Shown here: positions 1 through 9,491 of the stretch, piece by piece | How positions within the stretch are numbered: the first letter of the stretch is position 1 | Layout of the letters: each line of letters begins with the position of its first letter | Assembly: GCA_029582165.1 (NCBI GenBank) | Contig: CM055870.1 | Coordinates: 8,427,832-8,491,831 of the forward strand | From: Portulaca oleracea | Lineage: Eukaryota; Streptophyta; Magnoliopsida; Caryophyllales; Portulacaceae | Length of the DNA stretch: 64,000 bases | Direction of reading: 5' to 3' | Translations under genes and position numbers: made by a program | Notes under the pieces: model-generated | The model's input: only the letters and a program-made list of their open reading frames with translations | Databases searched by the model: none | Told to the model about the DNA's origin: nothing

Positions 1-230
1 CTCATTGTGTGGAGATACACGGTGAGCAAAATTTTCGGGACTCCCGGTCCCATCCCGATCCCGGTCAAGTCCTGGTCCCAAAATCCCGCTCCCAGTGAGA
101 ACGGGACCGGGATCGGGATAAAAAATGAAATCCCAGTCAATACCGGGACCGGGAGTGGGACTTAACCTCATTTCCCGGTCCCAGTCCCGATTCCCGGTCA
201 TTATATATATATATTCCACTAATTCTCTAA
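1..230. repeat. GC-rich inverted and direct repeats, possible DNA-transposon subterminal region
   Basis: The stretch is built from short repeats of CCCGGTCCC/CCCGATCCCGG, first in one orientation and then in the other, so the two halves can pair. The composition differs sharply from the AT-rich sequence after it. Clustered subterminal repeats of this kind are known from plant hAT-type elements, but no terminal repeat or target duplication is visible because the window starts here. Class is inferred only. Confidence 0.35.
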
Positions 231-480
231 TTTATCATAATACATTTCCACAGTGGCTCTTGTGTAAGTGCAAAGTCTCCCTTTTTTTTCATATTTGTCA
301 TTTCCCACATATTAACACTTGTGACTTGAGGAGGTTAAATTAATTTTTATTTTTTAATTTATAAAATAGTTTGAATGCTATTATACATGCTTTTAGCAGA
401 TTTTTTATTTTTGAAAATTTGTGTTATTTTTATGTTTTTTTTTATAGAAGCAAATCAAATAATAGGTGTAAATAGGTTAG
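231..480. other. AT-rich intergenic DNA
   Basis: AT-rich sequence with T-runs. No coding potential, RNA gene or repeat structure was recognised. Confidence 0.5.
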
Positions 481-529
481 AAATCCGGGACTAAAAATGA
501 AAGAGTATTTACCTTAGAGTTTGATTAGT

Positions 530-1620
530 GGGTATCCTTTCCATCAAACTTGGTCTGGACTTCTATGGAGATTTACATGATTGCTGGTGGTAACCTCCTT
601 TAGGCCTTCATTTGGATTCCAAAGGCTAATCTTGGTGAGCATTTTGTAGAAACTATGATGTCCTCCACAATATCAGCAACGAGGATCTCCACAATACTGA
701 TCAGCACAGAGGACCGCCACAATGCCCAGAAAGTTTTGTTTGAAAGAACAAATTAGGGAAGTATCTTGAAATCTCTATCTTATCTTCAGAATATTTTCCA
801 AGATTACATATATTTATTCTGATATATGTATTCTTGCAGATTATGTCTTGATTGAGCAAAGATTGAAGCTGCCAAAAGAAAGAAGATAGAAGATCAAGCA
901 ATTATGGAAAAGATCACCAGCTAAGGAAACTTCAAATTAGGCGTTGTATTGGAGCCTCAAGAATCTATATAAAGCTCGACTATCTCCCTCTCTCAAGGAG
1001 TCGATTCCAAGCAAGTAATCGAGTGTAGGAAATCTGGTGAGATTTCTGAGTGTAGCCAATGAGTCATTGGAAAGTTATGTAGCTAGTAAGGTACTTCTGG
1101 TGAGGTGTAACCAAGGATCTTGGTGAGTTATGTAGCCAACTATGTTGGTGAGGTGTTGGGTAGCAGAGCCTTGAAGTACTAAGGCTTTGTGAGTTTGATA
1201 TCAATTGTAATCTGCCATGTTCTTATCTGCCTCGTTTGTGAGGCCCCTCTTCTCTGCCTCGTCTATGAGGCCCCTCATCACAAGCCTCGTCTGTGAGGTC
1301 TCTTCTCTATGTCTCATCTGTGACGCCCCTCATTCCAAGCCTCGTCTGTGAGGCCACTCAACAGAAACTCAAATCTCACTTTCTGTCCTTGTAAGCAGTC
1401 ATCAAGAACCTCACAATCATGATTCTACTGAGTTCCCTAACCTCCTCTATTTCTCTTGTACCTCAACATTTATCTAATAAAGAAGTATTGTTTAGTTTAA
1501 TCAAGTGCGATTAACGTCCTTGTGTTTGTAAGTACAGAACTCTATAACAAACCTATGCATCCCCTCCCCTCAAGGGCCCCGAGACATTTCTTTAGAGATT
1601 AATCACATCTTCTCTTATTT
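530..1620 (+). mobile_element. LTR-like sequence with tandem hairpin block (class uncertain)
   Basis: This stretch resembles the long terminal repeat of a retrotransposon: a TATA-like box in CTATATAAAGC at about 965, several short direct repeats in the presumed leader (variants of GGTGAG and TATGTAGC between 1040 and 1160), a hairpin array at 1229-1354 and an AATAAAG signal near 1480. About 150 bases further on, near 1771, TGGTACCTGAGC matches the initiator tRNA-Met primer site at 10 of 12 bases. No second LTR, target duplication or polyprotein was found, so it may be a solo or decayed LTR. Ends are approximate. Confidence 0.3.
1229..1354. repeat. Five tandem short hairpins, 27-28 bp period
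   Basis: Five copies of a 16-base unit of the form GCCTC-loop-GAGGC start at 1229, 1256, 1284, 1311 and 1339. Units 1, 2 and 5 keep a perfect 5-bp stem; unit 3 ends in T and unit 4 has two changes. Spacers are mostly CCTC/TTCT-rich. The regular 27/28 spacing shows tandem duplication. Confidence 0.8.
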
Positions 1621-2099
1621 GCATGTTGTTTAGTGTTTCTTGCCATCAAACATAAAAAATCCATAAATATTAGGGATTGTGAATTAGTTCTAATGCTTGC
1701 GATTTCCTAAACCCTAGTTTATTCTTTGATCCATGGCCATAATCAACCCTTTGCTATCCCAACTTGCTCGATTTTGGTACCTGAGCGTGGATTAGAACTC
1801 ATATTTTTTTATTAAAATTTCCAGGTTTTTAATCTTGTTGTTTAGGTTGATTTTGAGTGCAAACTTGTTGCTTATTAATTTAACTTGGCGCCTTGATGAG
1901 TTAGGAGTACTGGGGTATCTTTTTTGCCTTACATTTCCTTTCCCTCCCATTCCCCTCCCCTCCCCTCGTCATTTAATAATCCAAACAGACAATAAGTTCA
2001 TAAGTGAGTTTTATTCACGAGTTATTAACCACGAGGATGTCTTAAAAACCAAATTGACTATGAAGTTAAATGAGGACATGAGATTCCAAATTATAAATG
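1621..2099. other. Intergenic DNA without recognised gene
   Basis: AT-rich sequence with a pyrimidine-rich patch near 1930-1970. No exon structure, RNA gene or protein family was recognised. Confidence 0.4.
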
Positions 2100-3172
2100 T
2101 TTTTTTTAAATACTTGCCCCTCTCCGCCCACCACCACCTGTGCCACCACCCCACCACCATCAAACTTCTTCCCACCATCACTTGCGTGCCACACCGGCGA
2201 GAACCACCACCCTCACCACTACCGCCTCCATTTTTCTCTATGTTTGCCCCCTTCCTCTTTCACCACCCTATGCACCACCAGCACTTTCAACCCCACCCCC
2301 ACACACCACCCTGACACCGAAAACCACCTCGATTACTCCCAGCATCGGCGATCGATGCCCAGACCACCCCTTTCTCTCTTCTCGAACCTGAATTTTGGCC
2401 CTTGTCTTGGCACAAAATAGGGGAGGAACGAACTCAATTCCCAGCGCGTCCTTTCCGGATGTCTGCAAAGGCAAACCATGTAGATATCCATGTATATACA
2501 AAGGAGAACCATGCAGTCATCCGGAAAAGACGCGTCGGGAACTTTTGCATTGAGACAAGGGCCAAAATATGAACCCAGAAATACTGCTCTTCCTTTGTTT
2601 TCTATTTTCAGGTCCAAACCCTCCTCTCAGACTATCTCTCTTCTCCCGCATGCATGCTGCTTCATCAAAGAACACGAAGGCCGGCGACACATCCATCGTC
2701 ACCCTCTTAGCAACCACTACCCCCTATCACTCACCCTCGCGTCCCTTAAAATCACCCTAAGTACTAGATGTCTATAAAGGAAAAGTATGGTTCACCTTTG
2801 TAGACATCCGGAAAAGCCGCCAAGAATTGAGACTTTTCCCACATAATTTGTGTCGAAATAGGGCCAAAATATAAGCTCAAGAAGAGACAAAAGAATGGTC
2901 TGGGCGTCGCTCGCCGGTGCTAGGAGTGGTCGAAGGCGGTTTTCGCCGTCGAGATGGTGGGCGTATGTGGGCTTGAGAGTGGCGGTAGTGGAGATGGTGG
3001 TGGAAAAAGAATTGGGGCGGGGGGGGGGGGGGGGGAGAGAGAAAAAGGAGATGGTGGTGGTTCTCACCGGAGTGGCATGCAGGTGGTGGTGGGCGGAGGT
3101 TTGGTGGTGGTGGGGTGATGGTGCTGGTGATGGCGTAGAGCGGAGAGGGGCAAGCAATTGAAATACAAAAAA
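2100..3172. mobile_element. Long inverted-repeat element, about 380-bp arms
   Basis: The left arm (about 2100-2482) and the reverse complement of the right arm (about 2795-3172) share a long colinear run of features: a T-run, CTTGCCCCTCTCCGC, a CCACCA-rich block, GAGAACCACCACC, GCCCAGACCA, TTTTGGCCCT and TTTCCGGATGTCT near the inner ends. About 310 bp lies between the arms. Smaller inverted segments (AAAGG/CCTTT with ATCCGG) lie around 2450-2530 and 2775-2815. This architecture fits a non-autonomous long-TIR or foldback DNA transposon. The apparent proline/histidine-rich reading frames are translations of the low-complexity arms. No target duplication was identified. Confidence 0.6.
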
Positions 3173-3486
3173 AAAAAGTTACAATTTTATAAGCTCATGA
3201 TCTTCATTTCACTTCATGGTCAATTTAGTTTTTGGGTCGTTCTTATTCCCTCATGATCAATAACTCTATTCAATATTGATCCGCATCAATATACTGACAC
3301 TTTTTTTTATTAATTAACTGCTTTAAAAAATAGGGATAGTAATCAACTTTACCATCACATCTTACATATACATACCCACACATACCATACTTTTTTAATG
3401 ACTAACAATAATTTAGTTATGAAAAAAAAACTTATATACCCAGTGTTTTGCTTGAAAGCATATTTACATTCACATTGCCTCAGGAT
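3173..3486. other. AT-rich intergenic DNA
   Basis: Nothing recognisable apart from A- and T-runs. Confidence 0.4.
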
Positions 3487-3494
3487 ATTATCAT

Positions 3495-4054
3495 TAGACT
3501 TGTCGATTCAGGCGGATGGACAGGTTACAAGTCGGGTGTATATTGGGTTCGGGTTAAAACAGGTAAGATATATTTTGGATCAGGTAAATACGGGTGGGGT
3601 ATCTCGATTAGGGTCAATACAACGGGTATGACGTGTGCGACACTTTTCCGTTTTTTCTTTTTAAAAAATTGTCTCTAAATATATTTTTTCACTATACAAA
3701 ATAAAATACGATTATCTTTTAGTAATAATATATTAGTGTAGGTTTCAAAAAGAATAATATATTAGTGTAAATGTTTCAACTTAAATTAGGAAATAACTAA
3801 TAAATAAGTTGCTCTTTTAGTTTAATAGTCATGAATTCCAACGAAAATTCACAAATTTTAATAGAGTTGAACTTAAAAAACTAATTTTTCTAGTGAAATG
3901 AGTGGGTCAGATATGACCCGCTAATTTACGGAGTTTTCGAGTTCGGCTTATTTCAGGTTTGGGCCAAGGAAATCGTGTTCAAAACATAGAATTTTCGGAT
4001 GGGTTTAGGACCTTAGGTGGAATTCTCAAGTCGAGTCAAAAACTGACAGGTCTA
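3495..4054. mobile_element. hAT-type non-autonomous element
   Basis: The left end TAGACTTGTCGATT and the reverse complement of the right end, TAGACCTGTCAGTT, form imperfect terminal inverted repeats. They are flanked by an 8-bp near-perfect duplication: ATTATCAT at 3487-3494 and ATTACCAT at 4055-4062. Eight-base target duplications with TAGACCTGTC-like ends are typical of plant hAT elements. The GGGTC/GACCC-rich subterminal regions support this. No transposase is encoded, so it would depend on an enzyme from elsewhere. Confidence 0.75.
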
Positions 4055-5372
4055 ATTACCATGCAAGAGAGACTCTAGATAGGTAATTGCTTATCAATTT
4101 TAAAACTTATATTTGTATTGACATAAATTATTATCTTACAAAATTGCAGTTAAGTCCTTGCATTGTTCTTCCATGCCAAACCCTTTAAATTCATTCTGAA
4201 AGTTCTGTTGTGGCTTTTAGATACCGTAAAAACAATAATTTTCGTATGTATGTATGTATATATGTATGTATGTATGTATTTGTGTGTGTATGTGTGTCTG
4301 TGCGCGCGCGCATGCATGTGTGTATGTAATACAGGAAAAACTTCACTTACATGGTATGTATATATATATAATGCACGAAAAACTCTGTTTAAAGTGAGGT
4401 CATCAGACACAGATCCAATTTGTCAACTAGGCACTCAACTAATCTAAGTAGAACATATCAAGGCTAGGTCAGGGAACCTTTTACCTCTGAGGTCAAGTTT
4501 ACCACATTATGCCCGTACAATCTTATGACTCTCTAACAGTCCAAAAATTAGATGATATTACAATCTTGCCCATAGGTAATGCTAATAAATATTAAATACC
4601 CCATCAAAAGTTCATTTGAGAAGAATATATTCACTCTCTCAAACAGCCTTAACCCCCATTTGTAAAAGGTGGTGTTGGAAACTCGTCCGCAAACGCAAAC
4701 ACAAATCCTCGTACAAAACGGTAACAATATTCCTTTCTGATATTACTTATAAATCCCCTACTTACGCCAACTTAGTGTCGGAGGGGTATTCACGAGTATA
4801 CTGCCTTGGAGTTTGCCTTCTATTGCAGGTTAATAACCAAACAACGGAGCACAATCGAGGAACATAACTCTAACTAATCAACAAATTCAAATTTCTCCAA
4901 AATAGAATAGAACATCTATCCTTTTTCTTGGGGTCCAAGTATGTACCATTTTAGGATTTTATGCGAAACATGTTTTCTTTATTTTGCCAAAAAAAATTAG
5001 GATAGAATAAATTGGAAAATTGGAAATTGGAAAATCTATTTGGAAAGGATGTGAGAAGAAATGATAGTAGATGGCCCTAGGCAAAAGGGACCGTAGTCAT
5101 CCATGTGGCACATGGCCCATCCCCAAGCCCAAACCATTAGTTTTTTTTTTTTTTGAAAAAAAAAAATCAAATTTGACCATGTTAAGCAACCTAATATTAT
5201 CATATTCATATTAATATTTTTGCATATATTTTCATGTTAATAATGCTAATCCTTTTTTAAGAGTGTCACTTGCAAGATATTATGAAATGCAGTTGAAAAA
5301 TTGTTGTTTGATCAATAATAATGTATAAATTGTCTATGAGAAAGTAAGGATGATGATAACTTTGATGGTGTG
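4055..5372. other. Intergenic DNA with microsatellite
   Basis: No gene was recognised. It contains a TATG/TG/CG microsatellite at about 4244-4330 and a T-run facing an A-run near 5140-5168 that would form a hairpin. Confidence 0.5.
4244..4330. repeat. Compound (TATG)n/(TG)n/(CG)n microsatellite
   Basis: Tandem GTAT units pass into GTGT units and then a CGCGCGCG run before returning to GTAT. This alternating purine-pyrimidine tract is the only reason open frames appear on both strands here. Confidence 0.9.
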
Positions 5373-5780
5373 TTTGGTTGCAATTGTTTTCCGGGAAAGT
5401 TTGTCAACTTTCCCAAGTTTACAAAACTTTCCTGTGTTTGGTTGTCAAATGAGTATAGAAAAGTTTTGGAGCGGGTCCCACTAATTTCTCAAGGTAGATG
5501 GGAAAAACTTTCCCATGGGAAGCTCGGGAAAGTTTCTTTCCCATGAAAAAGGAAAATTGATATAACTTAATTTCCCAAAATGTCCCTGAAAAAATGTTTT
5601 ATAAATGAAGATATAATGATAGTTTGGACATTTTAAATAAACTTTCCTATAAACTTTTCCATGTTTTTAAATGTAAACCAAACATTGTGAAATATTTTTT
5701 CCAGAAAAACTTTCCTAGGAGAAACTTTCACAGGAAAATGTTTCATAGGAAAGATTTTCATGGAAAATGACCAAACGCAC
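5373..5780. mobile_element. MITE with GTGTGTTTGG-type ends
   Basis: The left end GTGTGTTTGGTTG and the reverse complement of the right end, GTGCGTTTGGTCA, form imperfect terminal inverted repeats. The interior has repeated GAAAGTTT/AAACTTTC blocks in both orientations. About 410 bp, AT-rich and non-coding. A target duplication could not be fixed, so the superfamily (hAT or PIF/Harbinger) stays open. Confidence 0.55.
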
Positions 5781-7009
5781 TATAATTGAATTAATAGTTT
5801 GTCTTCTTTTTTGGATAATGCAGAAGGAATAGATGTGAGGATAATATAAAAGCATAGATGGATGGTGGCTGTAAAGATTGAAGACATACTGAAGAAAATG
5901 CAAGTCTGAATTTGGTCTGAGAAGATGATATTGGAATCAAGTAATTATATAACCTTTGGAAGAGAAATGAAAAATGGGGAATCCACTCTTATGCTTGAAA
6001 GACATGTTTGTCAAACTTTCTTGTTTCCTTTCCATATGGATTTCAATTCTCAAATCTTTTCAGATAATGAGAATATCACTTGAGAATATATGATCATGAG
6101 CACTATGCTTTTCAGTTTTCACCATTATCATCTGAAATTGACCCACATCATGAATATATTTGCTTCCCTCAAAATGAGCTCAACATCTATTCAGTAAATC
6201 TTCATTCATCTCTTCTAGTTCCAACTTCTAACCATGCATCTTTGCTTATTTATCCATACTTTTTGACTTGGTAAAACAAGGTTCCATAGAAGCCCATACT
6301 GAAGCATATTATACATTGTTGACATAACCATTCAATGTCACTACAAAAGGGTAGAATATAACCCTCTTGTCTTGTTTCAAGATACCTGGAAACAAAAAAC
6401 AAGCAAGATGCAATTCATTCATAGAAAATGCCGCCACCGAGCGCACCAACTTGGAGAGTTCATTGTTCTCCACTCCACACAAACTCCAAAATATGAGTCA
6501 CAATCAGTCACAATCAATCATTGGTAAGAGTATAATCGAATCCTTATAGCACTGTGATGAATGAGCCAAGAATGACTTCAAGTGGAACATATGTTGAAAT
6601 CGCTTGCCAGAAAGCTCTTCAAATCCTTTGTATTTTACATTATGAACCATTCTTGGTTCATGCATTGCAAGCCCCCTGAGTTCCAGCTCGTGCTGGGGTA
6701 AAGCTCGCTGAGCCCGAGTATGGTTTAGAAGTGAATAAGCTCAAGAAAACTTTCCTGCTGAAATAAGTAAACTTTAGTCTCTACTAATTCCAAATCTCAT
6801 AAACAATATAGACCAGGAAAAGATTTGAACTATTACAAAATGAACGAATTGATCTGAATTATCCGTATAACATAAGAAAATCTCATACAAAGCGTAGTAG
6901 TACTATCGGCAGACAAACAGCCCTTATTCAGACATAACATATATAACCAAACAACAAAAGTCTACATCCCTTTGCCCTCCTAGTCTACACATTCATTCAC
7001 ATCACGACT
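5781..7009. other. Intergenic DNA without recognised gene
   Basis: Several short open frames (for example 6080-6274 and 6367-6549, plus) show no family resemblance, no splice-supported extension and ordinary AT-rich composition. I see no RNA gene or transposon terminus that can be supported. Confidence 0.4.
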
Positions 7010-7501
7010 TCAAACCACCACTCGGCTTGGACACTGGTACGTGACAGTACAGTCTTGAGCAACAGAAACCGTGTAATTGTGCCTGGGTTTAGAGAGGAAA
7101 ATCGGGAGATAAACGAGCAGATCACAGACACATTGATTGTCAACCTGTTTCAACCACCGGCAGCAGTCTGCTTCTTCAGGGGTTTCTATGTATGGGATAC
7201 TGTGCTTGTGCCTGTGATGGTGGTGTCTGTGGTGGTGGCCACTTGGTGGAAAAGGCGGTGAGGATGGAGAAGGTGGTGGTGGAGATGGTGGTGGTGGTGA
7301 AGGCGGGGGAACCGAGTAATAAGGAAGTCTTGAACATGCATGATTCACAAGAAGAAATTGGGAAAGGCACCATGGACGAGGGGGTGGATATGCCGGGATC
7401 CTAAAAGTTGGGGGGTATTGACTGTTTGACTTGGATATCAAGGCTAGCAAAGCAGCGACGAGTGCCAATCTAACGATTTTAGTTCGCTCCATATCTAGCA
7501 T
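7010..7501 (-). CDS. Secreted eight-cysteine-motif protein with Pro/His-rich insert
   Basis: This single-exon gene encodes 163 aa. Residues 1-28 form a signal peptide (hydrophobic LALVAALLALIS), so the product should enter the secretory pathway. Eight cysteines follow the order of the lipid-transfer/2S-albumin superfamily: C45, C56, C113-C114, C124-V-C126, C151 and C157. Between cysteines 2 and 3 sits an unusual insert: extensin-like SPPPP repeats (about 65-86), then a His/Arg run (89-100). In known hybrid proline-rich proteins the proline block usually lies before the whole cysteine domain. Met4 is an alternative start and would keep the signal peptide. A TATTTAA box lies about 90 bp upstream of the ATG. 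Lipid binding or cell-wall attachment is inference; the substrate is unknown. Confidence 0.8.
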   Translation of the reverse strand: MLDMERTKIVRLALVAALLALISKSNSQYPPTFRIPAYPPPRPWCLSQFLLVNHACSRLPYYSVPPPSPPPPSPPPPSPSSPPFPPSGHHHRHHHHRHKHSIPYIETPEEADCCRWLKQVDNQCVCDLLVYLPIFLSKPRHNYTVSVAQDCTVTYQCPSRVVV

Positions 7502-8207
7502 TGTGGCAAATAAAAGGATGATATAAGAGATAAAGTACAGATGTATGTTAGTGTATGTAAGTAATCGGAGTGTAACTGGGTTCTAGTTAAATAGTAGAGC
7601 ATTCATGCGCTTGTTGATGGGTCACAAGAAGGCACTTCTTTGGAACAATATAAAAAAAGCAACCAGCAAGGGAGTGATTAGAAATACCCACAGACGAGCA
7701 TTCATTATGTGTGAGCCATAGTGGTAAACTTAATAAATAACAAAGAGCGTGAATACAGGAATAATTTTACTCTTCTTCTACACTCCATTTACCACCCCGA
7801 ATTCACACGCAACTTATCAATAAGAAGAATAATCATCTTGCATTGGCCCTTATAAGTCTTCTGCTTTTAAAGACTTTTGTTCACCATAGCTCCTAAAGAG
7901 AGATTCAAAAATGCTTTATGATTGAGTTAACACTCATGCTTCTTATCGAGGAAAACCACCTCAGTTCTGCGAGATTCTTATCCAAGACCCCTTAGGTATG
8001 CAGCTCCTAAACTAATGTTCAGGCAAAATTCAAGCTACTACGGATCAGAAACATAGCATAAAGTATTCCCAACAACTAAGTTAACTAACACAACAAACTA
8101 ACAAATACAATACCTCCAATTGACTCTGAAAAACCAAAGAATCGGCGCATTTTCATCAGCTGTTTAGCCTTCCTCTGCCACAGTAATTAACTAGATAGCA
8201 CCATCAT
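7502..8207. other. Intergenic region between two minus-strand genes
   Basis: It should hold the promoter of the eight-cysteine gene (next to 7502) and the 3' UTR of the PORR gene (next to 8207). No transposon or additional gene was recognised. Confidence 0.5.
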
Positions 8208-9491
8208 TCAACCCCCATTAACCATATCACTCTCCTCACTTTTCGAATCCTCTTCATCACTTGATTGAAACTGCAACCCTTGACTCTGAAGTGCCATAAA
8301 CTTCTTGTCCTTTTGAACCGTTTCCCTCCTTACCTGCATTTCCTCAGCCCTCAATCTCCATCCCTCCTCCAACAACGCAACAAACTTATCCTTAATCTCA
8401 AGCAATGGATCCCGATCAATCAAGACACCATCCTTGTATGCCTCTCTCAGCACCGCGGTCTTTATGCCCCCTTTCAATGACATGTAGAATATACCCGAAT
8501 GCCTGGTAAACGCACTCGAGAAACTATTCGAAAACCTATAATCCTCACAGAACTTCCCCAATATAGGGACGGGAATCCGCTTGTACAAGGACAACGACAG
8601 CAATTCATGAAGAACCCCAACCATCCTCTTCTCCATCTCCCTCGAAGCGGGATCCAAATGAGATGCATTGTCATAAGGGTTTATGTATGGCATCTCCATC
8701 CAATCTCTAACCCATTCTCTCATCTCCTTCTTAATGAAAAAACCGGGCGGAAGCTGCCAATTGAAGGAAGGCCTAACCCTAATCCCAATCAACCTCTCCT
8801 CCTCCTCTGCCCTAACCATTATCACAGACTTAGCAAACTCTGGTTCCCATGAAACCAGCTCCAAGAATGACTTCTCCTCAGAATCACCCACTAATCTGAA
8901 ATATTTAGGGTATCTAGGCACTAAATTAGTCAAAAAGTCATTAGGGAACCCAAATTCTCGTTTCACATGAACCAATTTTTCAGCACTAATCACCTTATCT
9001 TTCGACATCATCAACAATTTACACAACTTAGCAACAATCAACGGCTCATTCAACGCGTAAATCCGCTGTTCCTCTTCTAAAAACTTACAAAGCGAATCAC
9101 TGGGGCGGATAAACATAACGGGTTCCGACTTGGGTCTGATTCGATCGTAGTAAATGTCGAATAAATTAGGGTTTTGTTCGACGAAGGTTTTAGCTTTGAC
9201 ATTGAGCCTCAATCTCTCCCTACGCTTCTCTAAGTACCGCAATGGCATGACCCGACCCGGTTCGTTGAGGACCTCTTTGACGACCCGAGCACAAAGACGC
9301 CATCGTTTGTCGTCCTGAATAGCTCTGTCGAGAAGTTGATCTTTGCGCCAGTGGACTTTGAGGTTGGAAAAGGACGCCCATTGTTGCAAGAAAACTGTAA
9401 CCCTAGAATTCGGCAATGGGGGATAATTTGTGCGAATGGGGGAGTATAGATGAGTGATTATGCTATGGGTACGACGAGAATTCGGAAGCAT
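8208..9491 (-). CDS. PORR-domain organellar RNA-splicing factor (WTF1-like)
   Basis: This intronless gene encodes 427 aa. Residues about 45-375 match the plant PORR (plant organelle RNA recognition, formerly DUF860) domain. Landmarks are VHWRKDQLLDRAIQDDKRW at the domain start, the FVEQNPNLFDIY block, KLLMMSKDKVISAEKL and the FGFPNDF/PRYPKYFRLV segment. PORR proteins such as WTF1 and WTF9 bind group II introns in chloroplasts or mitochondria and promote their splicing. The first 40 residues are Arg/Ser/Thr-rich and low in acidic residues, as expected of an organellar presequence; the sequence does not separate the two organelles. The C-terminus is an acidic Ser/Glu/Asp tail. The start is the first Met before the presequence. 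No internal breaks are seen. Family assignment is secure; the particular member is not. Confidence 0.9.
   Translation of the reverse strand: MLPNSRRTHSIITHLYSPIRTNYPPLPNSRVTVFLQQWASFSNLKVHWRKDQLLDRAIQDDKRWRLCARVVKEVLNEPGRVMPLRYLEKRRERLRLNVKAKTFVEQNPNLFDIYYDRIRPKSEPVMFIRPSDSLCKFLEEEQRIYALNEPLIVAKLCKLLMMSKDKVISAEKLVHVKREFGFPNDFLTNLVPRYPKYFRLVGDSEEKSFLELVSWEPEFAKSVIMVRAEEEERLIGIRVRPSFNWQLPPGFFIKKEMREWVRDWMEMPYINPYDNASHLDPASREMEKRMVGVLHELLSLSLYKRIPVPILGKFCEDYRFSNSFSSAFTRHSGIFYMSLKGGIKTAVLREAYKDGVLIDRDPLLEIKDKFVALLEEGWRLRAEEMQVRRETVQKDKKFMALQSQGLQFQSSDEEDSKSEESDMVNGG

Noticed and set aside
1229..1354. CRISPR-like array
   Set aside because: The units are near-identical hairpins with similar short spacers in a plant genome; no cas genes and spacers are not unique sequence.
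2097..3161. Proline/histidine-rich and glycine/valine-rich frames on both strands
   Set aside because: They are translations of CCACCA/GGTGGT low-complexity arms of an inverted repeat, open in several frames at once.
7055..7404. Plus-strand frames opposite the eight-cysteine gene
   Set aside because: Antisense shadows of a gene with signal peptide and complete cysteine pattern.
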